Made by a program: the position numbers and the translations under genes | Shown: in pieces, positions 1 through 8,491 of the stretch | Layout: the number at the start of each line of letters is the position of its first letter | Numbering within the stretch: the first letter of the stretch is position 1 | Assembly (NCBI RefSeq): GCF_003143935.1 | Contig: NZ_QFRX01000001.1 | Location: 9,083,403 to 9,147,402 of the forward strand | DNA: 64,000 nucleotides | Origin: Streptomyces sp. Act143 | Lineage (GTDB): Bacteria > Actinomycetota > Actinomycetes > Streptomycetales > Streptomycetaceae | Direction of reading: 5' to 3' | The notes under the pieces: generated by a model | The model's database searches: none | What the model was told of the DNA's origin: nothing | The model's input: the letters and a program-made list of their open reading frames with translations, nothing else

Positions 1-285
1 CAGGAACCCGGTGACGCCGGCGGCCACGACGACCGCGAGGGCCGCGACGATCGCGGTCACCTTCGTGCGGTTGCCGCCGCCCCCGCCGCCGCCCTGCGCG
101 GGTTGCGGAAGGCCCGGCGTGTCCCACTGCGTCGGCGGCTGCGGCGGCTGCTGTGCGTAGGGGTTGGGCTGCTGATAGCCGGGCTGCTGGTACGGGTTGG
201 GTTGCTGGTACCCCGGCTGCTGGTAGGGGTTGTTCTGGTCCTGCGGGTTCTGCTCGCCCCCGGGCGGCTGCTGTCCTGGCCACAT
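1..285 (-). CDS. Pro/Gln-rich membrane-anchored protein, N-terminal part
   Basis: This gene runs off the left edge, so only its first 95 codons are present. They begin at an ATG with an AAGGTGG ribosome site just upstream. The first 65 residues are a low-complexity tract of repeated NPYQQPGYQQ-type units, followed by a run of glycines and a short basic stretch. A hydrophobic segment rich in Val and Ala then begins at about residue 76. This layout (disordered proline/glutamine-rich cytoplasmic head, then one transmembrane helix) is common in Streptomyces membrane proteins of unknown function, whose extracellular domain would lie outside the window. A short stretch with the same NPYRQPGYQQP wording recurs at 515-661. 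Function is not recognisable from this part. Confidence 0.75.
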   Translation of the reverse strand, partial: MWPGQQPPGGEQNPQDQNNPYQQPGYQQPNPYQQPGYQQPNPYAQQPPQPPTQWDTPGLPQPAQGGGGGGGNRTKVTAIVAALAVVVAAGVTGFL

Positions 286-377
286 GGGAGGCCACCTTAG
301 TGGCGCCTGTGCATCGGTTCGGTCACCGACCCTTGTCAGGGACGTAGCAAGAGACGTAACAAGTGGAACGGTCCCGG

Positions 378-514
378 TCAGGAGTCCGTCGGTGTGAACA
401 CCCGTACCGTGCTCGGGATCTTCTCGGCCGTGGCCTGCGGAACCTCGTCCTCCACGCCCTTGGCGCCGACGACCGACCAGGAGGTGAAGCCGCCGGCGGA
501 GTTCGTGAACGCGC
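378..514 (-). pseudogene. possible C-terminal remnant of a lost gene
   Basis: Read on the minus strand, this stretch is open for about 45 codons and ends in TGA at 378-380. The residues (FTNSAGGFTSWSVVGAKGVE and onward, ending VFTPTDS) look like the end of a normal folded protein, not a random shadow. There is no start codon or body: the frame abuts the start of the separate plus-strand remnant at 515. The 386 bases between 286 and 671 therefore appear to hold two gene fragments left by a deletion, plus a promoter for the downstream thioesterase. The call rests on sequence character alone. Confidence 0.25.
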
Positions 515-661
515 ATGGGGGCAGGAGAGCGCCGGCCGGGGGACGACACCGATCCGCAGCACCACGCGAACCCCTACCGGCAGCCGGGATACCAGCAGCC
601 GGAACGCATGGATACGACGATCACCACGCGGCTCTGGTCAGTGGTGGCTACTCGTGGGTAA
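515..661 (+). pseudogene. 48-residue N-terminal fragment resembling the NPYQQPGYQQP protein
   Basis: From an ATG at 515 a short frame encodes about 29 residues of hydrophilic sequence including HHANPYRQPGYQQP, then loses this character and stops at TAA 659-661. The wording matches the repeat-rich head of the partial gene at 1-285, so this looks like the start of a duplicated paralogue whose membrane and extracellular parts have been lost. It could also be a real microprotein, but I see no clear ribosome site. Confidence 0.25.
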
Positions 662-664
662 CAT
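659..664 (+). promoter_or_regulatory. -10 box TAACAT of a leaderless promoter
   Basis: TAACAT lies 7 bases before the ATG at 672. This is the usual spacing of a leaderless actinobacterial gene, whose transcript begins at the start codon. No ribosome site precedes that ATG, which agrees with this reading. Confidence 0.4.
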
Positions 665-671
665 GCCCGGC

Positions 672-1124
672 ATGAGCGCAGACCAGATGTCCATCGGCGA
701 GATGCTTGCCGCCACGGTGCCCATGGCCCGGACCCTGAACCTCGAGTTCCTGGAGACCACGCCGGAGAAGGCCGTGGTCGCCCTGCCGGACCGGAGCGAC
801 TTCCACAACCACGTGGGCGGGCCGCACGCCGGGGCGATGTTCACGCTCGGTGAGTCCGCCAGCGGCGCGATCGTGCTGGCCGCGTTCGGGGACCAGCTCT
901 CGCGCGCCGTGCCGCTCGCCGTCAGTGCCGAGATCGCCTACAAGAAGCTGGCGATGGGCGCCGTGACCGCCACCGCGACCCTCGGGCGGCCCGCCGCCGA
1001 GGTCGTCGCCGAGCTGGACGCGGGGCAGCGCCCCGAGTTTCCCGTGTCGATCGAGATCCGGCGCGGCGACGGGGCGGTGACCGGCGAGATGACCGTTCTG
1101 TGGACACTGCGTCCCAACGGCTGA
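672..1124 (+). CDS. hotdog-fold (PaaI/DUF4442-like) thioesterase family protein
   Basis: The 150-residue protein is a single hotdog domain. The central part has the typical N-H-V-G-G-x-H-A-G-A-M-F-T motif (about residues 46-60) at the start of the long helix, which in PaaI/DUF4442 proteins faces the thioester. These enzymes hydrolyse acyl-CoA or act as acyl-binding proteins in the cytoplasm; the substrate cannot be told from sequence. The start at 672 is preferred because a TAACAT -10 box sits 7 bases upstream, implying a leaderless message; an in-frame ATG at 663 would add three residues. It converges on galU, with 27 bases between them. Confidence 0.8.
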   Translation: MSADQMSIGEMLAATVPMARTLNLEFLETTPEKAVVALPDRSDFHNHVGGPHAGAMFTLGESASGAIVLAAFGDQLSRAVPLAVSAEIAYKKLAMGAVTATATLGRPAAEVVAELDAGQRPEFPVSIEIRRGDGAVTGEMTVLWTLRPNG

Positions 1125-1151
1125 CGGTCGCTGCGGTCGTGCGTGATCCGG

Positions 1152-2120
1152 TCAGGCCGCGAGCGGGTGCCGGTCGGCCGTGTCTCCCTCGGCCGTCGCC
1201 ACGAACTCCTTGAGCCAGGCCAGGAATTCGGGGCCCAGATCCGGGCGGTCGCAGGCCAGCCGGACCACCGTGCGCAGATAGTCCGCCTTGTCGCCGGTGT
1301 CGTAGCGCAGCCCGTCGAAGACGACCCCGTGCACCGTGCCGCCGGCGGCGAGTTCCTGGAGGGCGTCGGTCAGCTGGATCTCGCCGCCGCGGCCCGGCGG
1401 GATGCGCTCCAGGATGCCGAAGACCGCGGGGTCGAGAACATAGCGCCCGATGACCGCGTAGGTGCTCGGCGCATCCTGCCGCGACGGCTTCTCCACCAGG
1501 CCGGTGACGCGGACGACCCCTTCCTCCGCGGCGGGCGCGACGGCCGCGCAGCCGTAGAGGTGGATCTGCTCCGGCGGGACTTCCATCAGGGCCACGACCG
1601 TGCCGTCGTGGCGGTCGCGGACCTGGAGCATCCGGCTGAGCAGGGTTTCGCGGGGGTCGATGAGGTCGTCGCCGAGGAGCACGGCGAAGGGCTGGTCGCC
1701 GACGTGGCGGCGGGCGCACAGCACCGCGTGGCCGAGGCCGAGAGGTTCGCCCTGCCGGATGTGGTGGATGTTCGCGAGCCGTGCCGGGTCGCGAACGGCG
1801 TCGAGGCGGACCGTGTCGCCCTTGGCGGCGAGCGCCTGCTCCAGCTCGAAGGCGTGGTCGAAGTGGTCCTCGATGGCCCGCTTGTGCCGGCCGGTGATCA
1901 TCAGCACGTCGTCGAGACCGGCGGCGGCCGCCTCCTCGACGACGTACTGGATGGCCGGCTTGTCGACGACCGGCAGCATCTCCTTGGGTGTCGCCTTCGT
2001 GGCGGGCAGGAAGCGGGTGCCGAGCCCGGCGGCCGGTACGACCGCCTTGCGCACGGTGCGGGCCGGGGCGGGCGCGGCGGGGGATGCGGACGTGTGGTGG
2101 GGGGCGGTCATGCCGCTCAT
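1152..2120 (-). CDS. galU: UTP-glucose-1-phosphate uridylyltransferase
   Basis: This enzyme makes UDP-glucose from UTP and glucose-1-phosphate in the cytoplasm, feeding cell-wall polysaccharide and trehalose synthesis. The nucleotidyltransferase signature is clear about 20 residues in: GLGTRFLPATKATPKEML followed by VVDKPAIQYVVEEA. Further family blocks are GLGHAVLCAR, FAVLLGDDLI, VEKP and GGEIQLTDAL, and the C-terminus carries YDTGDKADYL. Length is about 320 residues, normal for bacterial GalU. The start is uncertain: ATGs at 2120 and 2111 are both possible, and neither has a strong ribosome site. An upstream in-frame ATG at 2201 would add an unlikely low-complexity leader. Confidence 0.93.
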   Translation of the reverse strand: MSGMTAPHHTSASPAAPAPARTVRKAVVPAAGLGTRFLPATKATPKEMLPVVDKPAIQYVVEEAAAAGLDDVLMITGRHKRAIEDHFDHAFELEQALAAKGDTVRLDAVRDPARLANIHHIRQGEPLGLGHAVLCARRHVGDQPFAVLLGDDLIDPRETLLSRMLQVRDRHDGTVVALMEVPPEQIHLYGCAAVAPAAEEGVVRVTGLVEKPSRQDAPSTYAVIGRYVLDPAVFGILERIPPGRGGEIQLTDALQELAAGGTVHGVVFDGLRYDTGDKADYLRTVVRLACDRPDLGPEFLAWLKEFVATAEGDTADRHPLAA

Positions 2121-2502
2121 GCTGGCCGACGGGGATGAGAGCTTCCCGGGAGCAGCATGGGAGCGGCCTGTGCGTTCGGCGGGGACGGCGGGGGACGGCA
2201 TGGCCCGGTGCGAAGGTTGAAGATTTCGTGCGCCAACCACCCTCGCCCGCACACAACTTGGCACCTCTCGGTTCGTGATATCGAATGCGGGCGCGGATAC
2301 CGCCGGTAACTTATCTGAATGCTCGGTGTTTTGAACTTCGGTCACTCGAACTTCTTGTTCCCTGTGATTCGAATGTGCGAAAGTGAGCGCCCCCTGGTGA
2401 CCGCCCAGTATCTGGCGCGGCATAGGTATGCACCAATCACGCACCTGCTTTTCCGACGTACGTGTTTCCCCGCGCGTCCGCGGCTTGGAAGGAAATGGTT
2501 CC
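2121..2502. other. intergenic region between galU and the RICIN-lectin gene
   Basis: These 380 bases separate two divergent genes and are less GC-rich than their surroundings, as expected for promoters. I see several copies of a TCGAA-centred motif (for example ATATCGAATG, CACTCGAAC and GATTCGAATG between about 2276 and 2375) and a GAACTTC direct repeat at about 2332-2354. They could be regulator sites for the downstream gene. No -35/-10 pair stands out and I see no gene. Confidence 0.35.
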
Positions 2503-4374
2503 GTGCAATCCCCTTACCCCCCACGACCCCCCTACCCGCCGCGGCCGGGAGTGAGCCCCGGAGAGTCCGACCGTAATCTCGTCGCGCAATTGGGCGGCGC
2601 CGACGGCGGCGCCCGCGCGGTCGCCCTGCTGCTGGCCCGGCATTGGCGGGCGACATATGACTACGCGGTCATCTGCCTGGCCTCGTCTTCCCGGTCGGCC
2701 GAGCTCGTGGCCGCCGCGGCGTTCCACCGGATGCTCGGCCGCGCGAACGGCGGTGCCGTACGTCCGCAACTTCTCGCCGCCGTGCGGGAGACGGTGAAGG
2801 ACTGGGCCGCCGAGGACCGTATTTCCGCCGCTCTGCCGGAATTGGGCAAACCGACCGGAGGGCGCGGTCTGCGGGCGGCGCGCGGGGTCACTGCCGAAAG
2901 GCGCCGACTCGCCGAGCGCGCATTCCAGTCCCTTCCCGGAGCCTCCCAATGCCTGTTGTGGCACATCGAGGTCGAGGCCGAGCCCATATCCGTACCGGCC
3001 GGTCTGCTGGGCGTGGACATCGGCCGTGCGGCGGACGCGCTGGCACAGGCCCGCGAACAATTCCGGCAGGGCTGCGTCCGGGCCCACCGGGAACTCGCGC
3101 CGGGCAAGGAATGCCGCTTCCACAACCGCCTCCTCGACGTCCCCATCCGCCGTGGCGGCGCCCTTCTGCCGGATGTCCATCAGCATCTGATGGCGTGCCG
3201 CTACTGCCGGCACGCCGCCGAGCAACTGAGCCATTTCGACGGCGGCCTGGAGACCCTGCTCGCCGAGGCCGTGCTCGGCTGGGGCGCCCGGCGCTACCTC
3301 GACTCCCGCCCCGGCCGCGGCGGTTCCGTCCAGTCACCGGGCCCCCGTGCGCGCGGGGGCCGGCACCGCCCCGCACCGGCCCGCCGACGCATCGCCCCGC
3401 GGCGGCAAGCGAAGGCGGTCGCCGTGGTCGGTCTGGCCTCCCTCGCCCTGCTCGTGACCGTGCTCGCCGCCCGCGGCTGGTCCAGTGACAACGGTGTCCC
3501 CGAGCCGACCGTCACCTGGGGCGCCCCCAGCGGCCACGACACCACCCCCTCGGTCCGGCCGGCCCCCGCGAGCTCCCCGTCGGCCGCCTCGGCGACCGAC
3601 CCCGTGCAGACCGGGCAGGGCAGGCTCCGCAGCCTGCGCGCCGGGCTCTGCCTCGACCTGCACGGGAACACCGCCGCGGACGGTGTCGCCGCGGTCCTCG
3701 CGGCCTGCTCGACGGCCGCCTCGCAGCAGTGGTCGTACCAGGACGACGGCCTGCTGCGCAGCCTCGCCGACCCCACGCTCTGCCTCGCCTCCGAACCCGG
3801 CGAGGGGCCGGTGGTCCTGGCCGGCTGCCTGGTGCATGCCGGAGAGGTGCAGTACGACCTCACGGCCCGTGGCGAGATCCTGCTGCGCTGGCACAAGGAC
3901 CTCGCCCTGGCGCCCGGCAAGGACAGGCGTGTCGTGGTGGTGGACCGGGACGGCTCCGAGCAGCAGGGGTGGGTGCTGGAGACGGTGGATTCCGCGGGTA
4001 CGGGAGAGTCGCGGACGAAGAGCGGGACGCGACAGGAGGGCGGCGGGACGGCGGAACCGGAGGAGAAGGCGGAGTCTGCGAAGCCGGGGGAGCCGGGCGA
4101 GGAGGGAGGGCGGTTCCCCACCCTCCCCGCGCCGTCAGCCTCCGCCGGGGAGGAGGGCCGGCCCGACGAGCAGCCCCCGGAGCAGTACGCGCCGCGAGTG
4201 GCCCAGGTCGGCCACCACGATGACCCCTCGCCCGCGCCGGATCTCCCGGCTTCGTCCGACACGGATCTCCCGGCCTCGGCCGACCCGGCCCGTCCAGTGG
4301 CGGTCGATCTGCCCGCCGCGGTGTCCGACAAGCCCGCAGCCGTCGCCGCCGCCCCCGCATCCGTCGTCCGCTGA
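2503..4374 (+). CDS. membrane protein with sigma-factor-like head, zinc-finger motif and extracellular RICIN lectin domain
   Basis: The 623-residue protein starts at GTG 2503 behind a GGAAGGAAA ribosome site. A proline-rich leader is followed by a helical region resembling the sigma-70-like N-terminus of a known Streptomyces RICIN family. Next comes an HLMACRYCRHAAEQL motif (about residues 225-240) typical of the anti-sigma HC2 zinc finger. One transmembrane helix lies near residues 305-330. The outer part holds a ricin-B-type trefoil lectin domain (about 370-490, with CLDLHGNTAADGVAAVLAAC and QQWSYQDDGLLRS) and a long Glu/Pro/Ala-rich tail. It probably senses or binds extracellular carbohydrate; whether the cytoplasmic part regulates a sigma factor is inference. 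Confidence 0.75.
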   Translation: MQSPYPPRPPYPPRPGVSPGESDRNLVAQLGGADGGARAVALLLARHWRATYDYAVICLASSSRSAELVAAAAFHRMLGRANGGAVRPQLLAAVRETVKDWAAEDRISAALPELGKPTGGRGLRAARGVTAERRRLAERAFQSLPGASQCLLWHIEVEAEPISVPAGLLGVDIGRAADALAQAREQFRQGCVRAHRELAPGKECRFHNRLLDVPIRRGGALLPDVHQHLMACRYCRHAAEQLSHFDGGLETLLAEAVLGWGARRYLDSRPGRGGSVQSPGPRARGGRHRPAPARRRIAPRRQAKAVAVVGLASLALLVTVLAARGWSSDNGVPEPTVTWGAPSGHDTTPSVRPAPASSPSAASATDPVQTGQGRLRSLRAGLCLDLHGNTAADGVAAVLAACSTAASQQWSYQDDGLLRSLADPTLCLASEPGEGPVVLAGCLVHAGEVQYDLTARGEILLRWHKDLALAPGKDRRVVVVDRDGSEQQGWVLETVDSAGTGESRTKSGTRQEGGGTAEPEEKAESAKPGEPGEEGGRFPTLPAPSASAGEEGRPDEQPPEQYAPRVAQVGHHDDPSPAPDLPASSDTDLPASADPARPVAVDLPAAVSDKPAAVAAAPASVVR

Positions 4375-4382
4375 GCGGCAAC

Positions 4383-4407
4383 GGGGCCGTCCCGCCGGGG
4401 CGGCCCC
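4383..4407 (+). terminator. hairpin downstream of the RICIN-lectin gene
   Basis: GGGGCCG at 4383-4389 pairs with CGGCCCC at 4401-4407 across an 11-base loop. It starts 8 bases after the stop codon, so it is probably the transcription terminator, although no long T-run follows. Confidence 0.5.
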
Positions 4408-4531
4408 GCACTCCTCGCTCCCGGTTCCGTTTTTCCGCCGCGCCCAGGGCGTTTCTGACTGAGTGTCAAGTCCGGTCTGTCGCATAGTGCGTGCACATCG
4501 TCGTGCCCGCACACCGAAGGAGTGACGGCTC

Positions 4532-6997
4532 ATGACCGACACCGTCTCCCGGCGATCCGCCCTGCGTCTGCTGGGCGGTGCGATCACCGTCGCCGCGGCG
4601 GCCACCGGCGGACTCACACCCCCCGCCCACGCCCTGGACAGACCCGACCGCGGCGCGGGCCCCCGCGTCGAAGGCATCCTCGCCCGGCTCACCCTCGACG
4701 AGAAGATCAGCCTCTTGCACGGCGCGACCGACCCCGCCTCCCTCGGTCAGGCGGGCTATGTCCCGGGCGTCGCACGTCTCGGCATCCCCGCGCTGCGACT
4801 CGCCGACGGCCCCGCCGGTGTGCGCGTCGCCAAGCAGGCCACCGCCCTGCCCGCTCCCGTGCTGCTCGCGTCCGCCTTCGACCCGGAGCTGGCCCGCCGC
4901 TACGGCCGTGTCATCGGTCACGAGGGCCGGGCCCTGGGGCAGGACGTCCTGCTGTCGCCGATGGCCAACCTGATCCGCACGCCCTACGCGGGCCGCAACT
5001 TCGAGACCTTCAGCGAGGACCCGCTGCTCACCGCCGACCTGGTCGCGGCCGAGATCGAGGGCATCCAGGTCGAGGGGCTCGTCGCGACCGTCAAGCACTA
5101 CGCGCTGAACAACCAGGAGAAGGACCGCATGTCGATCGACGTGCGCGTCGACGAACAGACCCTCCACGAGGTCGAACTGCGCGGTTTCGAGGCGGCCGTC
5201 GAGGTCGGCACCGGCGCGGTGATGGGGGCGTACAACAAGGTCAACGGCGTCCACGCGTGCGAGAGCAGCACGCTCCTCACCGGCATTCTGCGCGAACGCT
5301 GGGGTTTCGACGGCTGGGTGATGACCGACTGGTCCGCCGCCCACAGCACCCGCACGGCCCTCGCCGCGGGCCTCGACATGGAGATGCCGGACGACACCTA
5401 CTTCGGCACGGCCCTGAAGACGGCCGTCGAGAACCGCAGCGTGCCCGAACACCACGTCGACCGGTCCGTGCGCCGGGTCCTGTCGGTCATGGACCGCTTC
5501 GGCCTCCTCGACGGCACCGCACCGGCCCGCCCCGAACGCGACCCGGAGGCGGGCGCGGCCGTCGCCCTGGAGGTCGCCAAGGCGGGCGCCACCCTGCTGC
5601 GCAACGAGCACGGCACCCTGCCCCTGTCCGACGGCACCGTCGCCGTCATCGGCCCGACCGGCGCCCTGCCCTTCGTCAGCGGCGGCGGCAGCGCCCATGT
5701 CGTGCCCGACCACGCCGACAGCCCCCTCGACGCCATCGAGGCACGCGCGGCGGCGGACGTGACGTACGCACTCGGCGAGGACCTGTACGGCAAGGCGATC
5801 CCCGCCGCCGCCTTCAGCCCCGCTCTCGACAGCGAGGGCCACCAGGTCGCGGCCGGTGAGGAATGGACGTACGACGGGACCCTCACCCTCGCCGACGCCG
5901 ACGAGTGGACCCTCGTCCTCCACTGCACCGGCACGCCGCCGTCCCGCCCCACGGTGCTCCTCGACGGCGAGGACCTCTTCCCGGTGCAGCCCGGCTGGGC
6001 CGAGTACTCCGCGGGCGGCCTCGTCTCCGCCGCCCCCGACGGACTGGTCGTGCGCCGCAGGACGGTCCGACTGGCCGAGGGCGCGCACACGGTGCGGATC
6101 ACCGCGCGGGGCGGCGACAGCGGGCAGACCTTCCGGTTGCGCCGGATCACCGGGGCCACCCGGGACGCGGACGTCGCCGAGGCGGTGGCGGCGGCGAAGG
6201 GGGCCCACCAGGTCGTGCTGTTCGCCCACGAGGACGCCACCGAGGGTCAGGACCGCACCACGATCGCCCTCCCCGGCCACCAGCAGCGGCTCATCGAGGC
6301 CGTCACGGCGGCCAACCCGCGCACGACCGTGGTCCTGAACACCTCGTCCGCCACCTCGATGCCCTGGCTGGAGCGGACAGGAGCCGTGCTCCAGATGTAC
6401 TACTCGGGCCAGGAGGGCGCGGCCGCCACCGCCGCCGTGCTGTTCGGCGACACCGACCCCGGCGGCCGGCTCACCCAGTCGTTCCCGGCCGACGACGACC
6501 ACCACCCGGTCGCCGGGGACCCGCGCCGCTATCCGGGCGTGGACGGCACCGAGGAGTACTCGGAAGGCATCCACATCGGCTACCGCTGGTACGACGCCGA
6601 GGGCGTGCGGCCGCTGTTCCCCTTCGGGCACGGGCTGTCGTACACGGCCTTCGCCTACGAGGACCTGACCGCGGACGCCACCGGGCGCGGCCTCTCGGTG
6701 CGCTTCACCGTCCGCAACACCGGCCTCCGGGAGGGGATCGCCGTGCCGCAGGTGTACCTGGGACCCTCCCCGCACCTGCGACTCGACCAGGCCGTCCGGG
6801 TGCTGGCCGGCTACCGCCGGCTCGCCCTGCGGCCGGGGGAGCACAGGCGGATCACCGTGCGCGTCGCCGTCCGCACCCTGTCCTCCTGGGACCCCGAGCG
6901 CCATGACTGGGTGCTCGGGACCGGGCGCCGGGACGTATGGGTCGGGGCGTCGGCGGGGGACCTGCGGCTGCGGACGCGGGTGCGGGTGATCGGGTAG
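4532..6997 (+). CDS. secreted glycoside hydrolase family 3 beta-glycosidase
   Basis: This is an 821-residue exported GH3 enzyme, probably a beta-glucosidase that splits beta-linked oligosaccharides outside the cell. The N-terminus carries a Tat signal (SRRSALRLLGG, residues 6-16, then an alanine-rich hydrophobic stretch). The GH3 N-terminal barrel contains RLGIPALRLADGPAGVR, KHYALNNQE and VMTDWSAAHS, where Asp266 is the expected catalytic nucleophile. The C-terminal GH3 domain is interrupted at about residues 440-560 by a PA14-like beta domain, as in many actinobacterial GH3 enzymes, and a fibronectin-III-like domain ends the protein. The ATG follows a GAAGGAG ribosome site by 9 bases. It stands alone between terminator-like hairpins. 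Confidence 0.9.
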   Translation: MTDTVSRRSALRLLGGAITVAAAATGGLTPPAHALDRPDRGAGPRVEGILARLTLDEKISLLHGATDPASLGQAGYVPGVARLGIPALRLADGPAGVRVAKQATALPAPVLLASAFDPELARRYGRVIGHEGRALGQDVLLSPMANLIRTPYAGRNFETFSEDPLLTADLVAAEIEGIQVEGLVATVKHYALNNQEKDRMSIDVRVDEQTLHEVELRGFEAAVEVGTGAVMGAYNKVNGVHACESSTLLTGILRERWGFDGWVMTDWSAAHSTRTALAAGLDMEMPDDTYFGTALKTAVENRSVPEHHVDRSVRRVLSVMDRFGLLDGTAPARPERDPEAGAAVALEVAKAGATLLRNEHGTLPLSDGTVAVIGPTGALPFVSGGGSAHVVPDHADSPLDAIEARAAADVTYALGEDLYGKAIPAAAFSPALDSEGHQVAAGEEWTYDGTLTLADADEWTLVLHCTGTPPSRPTVLLDGEDLFPVQPGWAEYSAGGLVSAAPDGLVVRRRTVRLAEGAHTVRITARGGDSGQTFRLRRITGATRDADVAEAVAAAKGAHQVVLFAHEDATEGQDRTTIALPGHQQRLIEAVTAANPRTTVVLNTSSATSMPWLERTGAVLQMYYSGQEGAAATAAVLFGDTDPGGRLTQSFPADDDHHPVAGDPRRYPGVDGTEEYSEGIHIGYRWYDAEGVRPLFPFGHGLSYTAFAYEDLTADATGRGLSVRFTVRNTGLREGIAVPQVYLGPSPHLRLDQAVRVLAGYRRLALRPGEHRRITVRVAVRTLSSWDPERHDWVLGTGRRDVWVGASAGDLRLRTRVRVIG

Positions 6998-7083
6998 CGG
7001 CCGACCGCTCGCGGACGGTCTACCGGGGCCGTGTGCAACCTCCGCGGCTCGGTCGCCGTCCCACTCAACGGGTAGGCTTTCCG

Positions 7084-7111
7084 GGGCGTCCGTTCGAGCG
7101 AGCGGACGCCC
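7084..7111 (+). promoter_or_regulatory. hairpin in the leader of the DedA gene
   Basis: GGGCGTCCG (7084-7092) and CGGACGCCC (7103-7111) form a 9-bp perfect stem with a 10-base loop. It ends 14 bases before the GGGGAGGA ribosome site of the DedA gene. It could be the terminator of the glycosidase gene or a leader structure. Confidence 0.35.
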
Positions 7112-7139
7112 GGATCACAGGACTGGGGAGGAACCGGCG

Positions 7140-7790
7140 GTGCACGTCCAGGAATGGCTCGAGACCGTACCCGCGGTCAGCATCTACCTGCTGGTGGGCC
7201 TGGTCATCGGGCTGGAGAGCCTGGGCATCCCGCTGCCGGGCGAGATCATCCTCGTCTCCTCCGCGCTGCTCGCCTCCCAGCACGGCGACATCAACCCCGT
7301 CGTCCTCGGCGCCTGCGCCAGCGCGGGCGCGGTCATCGGCGACTCGATCGGGTACGCGATCGGGCGCAAGGGCGGACGGCCGCTGCTGGCCTGGCTCGGG
7401 AAGAAGTTCCCCCGGCACTTCAGCGAGGGGCACATCGCGACGGCCGAGCGGTCCTTCGAGAAGTGGGGCATGTGGGCCGTCTTCTTCGGCCGCTTCGTCG
7501 CCCTGCTGCGGATCTTCGCGGGGCCGCTGGCGGGTGTGCTGCGGATGCCGTACTGGAAGTTCCTGATCGCCAACGTGCTGGGCGGGATCATCTGGGCGGG
7601 CGGTACGACGGCCGTCATCTACTACGTGGGTGTCGTCGCGGAGTCGTGGCTGAAGCGGTTCTCGTGGCTGGGGCTGCTGGCGGCCGTGCTGATCGGGCTC
7701 ACCTCGATGCTGGTGCTGAAGCGGAAGGCGAAGAAGGCGACGGCCGCGCACGAGGCGGCCGAGCCCGAGGTCGTCCCGGCCGCCGACTGA
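7140..7790 (+). CDS. DedA family membrane protein
   Basis: DedA/VTT-domain proteins are polytopic inner-membrane proteins; several members move lipid carriers such as undecaprenyl phosphate or other phospholipids across the membrane. The family blocks are present: ESLGIPLPGE near residue 25, the glycine-rich GDSIGYAIGRKGG at about 65-77, and FGRFVALLRIFAGPLAG at about 120-136, which includes the conserved membrane-embedded arginines. Four to five hydrophobic segments are visible, followed by a basic and acidic tail. The length of 216 residues is normal. The GTG start has a GGGGAGGA ribosome site 7 bases upstream. It converges on the following gene with 3 bases between stop codons. Confidence 0.88.
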   Translation: MHVQEWLETVPAVSIYLLVGLVIGLESLGIPLPGEIILVSSALLASQHGDINPVVLGACASAGAVIGDSIGYAIGRKGGRPLLAWLGKKFPRHFSEGHIATAERSFEKWGMWAVFFGRFVALLRIFAGPLAGVLRMPYWKFLIANVLGGIIWAGGTTAVIYYVGVVAESWLKRFSWLGLLAAVLIGLTSMLVLKRKAKKATAAHEAAEPEVVPAAD

Positions 7791-7793
7791 GGT

Positions 7794-8327
7794 TCACGGC
7801 GTCCCGTGCACCTCGCTGTGGGCCTTGGCGAGGTCCGCGTACAGCGTCCCGTTCAGGGTGACCCCCTCACGTTCCTCCTCCGTCAGCTCACGGCGGACCT
7901 TCGCGGGTACGCCCGCCACCAGCGACCCCGGCGGCACCTGCATCCCCTGCGGCACCAGCGCCTGCGCGGCCACCAGCGAACCCTCGCCGATCACCGCGCC
8001 GTTCAGGACCGTCGCGCCCATCCCGATCAGGCAGTCGTCGCCGACCGTCGCCCCGTGCACCACCGCGTTGTGCCCCACCGACACCCGCTCGCCGATGCGC
8101 ACCGGGAACCCGGGGTCGGCGTGCAGGGTGCAGTTGTCCTGGATGTTGCTCCGCGCGCCGACGGAGATGCTCTCGACGTCACCGCGGACGACCGCGCCGT
8201 ACCAGACGCTCGCCCCTGCCGCGAGCGTCACGTCCCCGATCACCGACGCGTTGGGGGCCACGAAGGCATCGGTGTCGATCTTCGGTTCTCTGCCGCCGAT
8301 GCCCGTGATCAGCGCCTTGTGCGTCAT
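7794..8327 (-). CDS. gamma-carbonic-anhydrase-like left-handed beta-helix protein
   Basis: The 177-residue protein is a hexapeptide-repeat beta-helix of the gamma carbonic anhydrase/YrdA type. The family pattern is clear: APNASVIGDVTL, a VVRGDVESI strand, NIQDNCTLHADPG, and VSVGHNAVVHGATVG. The histidines in CTLHAD and VGHNAVVHG are the usual metal ligands. It ends with GSLVAGVPAKVRREL and a short helix. Members bind zinc or iron and form trimers in the cytoplasm; many have no measurable anhydrase activity, so the reaction is uncertain. It starts at an ATG 18 residues before the first repeat and is divergent from the membrane protein at 8492. Confidence 0.85.
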   Translation of the reverse strand: MTHKALITGIGGREPKIDTDAFVAPNASVIGDVTLAAGASVWYGAVVRGDVESISVGARSNIQDNCTLHADPGFPVRIGERVSVGHNAVVHGATVGDDCLIGMGATVLNGAVIGEGSLVAAQALVPQGMQVPPGSLVAGVPAKVRRELTEEEREGVTLNGTLYADLAKAHSEVHGTP

Positions 8328-8407
8328 GGCCGTCGCTCTCCTCGTCCGTCCTCGCTCCTCCCCGCACCGTAGGCGATGCCGGGCGGGAGAGTGTCGGCGG
8401 GGCCGCG

Positions 8408-8428
8408 CCTCACCCGTCGGGGGCGAAG
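8408..8428. promoter_or_regulatory. 9-3-9 inverted repeat, site 1
   Basis: Left half CCTCACCCG is a perfect match to the consensus derived from this window; after spacer TCG the right half GGGGCGAAG matches at 6 of 9 positions. The site ends 63 bases before the start of the BrkB-like gene at 8492. It belongs to the set of similar sites at 11537, 15042, 16168, 17599, 21415 and 24077. Confidence 0.5.
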
Positions 8429-8491
8429 CCGGGAGGCCCGACCCGGCCGAGAGTGACGGACCGACGAGATGCCGGGGCCGGAGGGGGCGCG

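Noticed and set aside
4466..6904. Long minus-strand open frame under the GH3 gene
   Set aside because: Low-complexity valine/glycine/histidine-rich composition with no motif; the plus strand encodes a complete GH3 enzyme with Tat signal.
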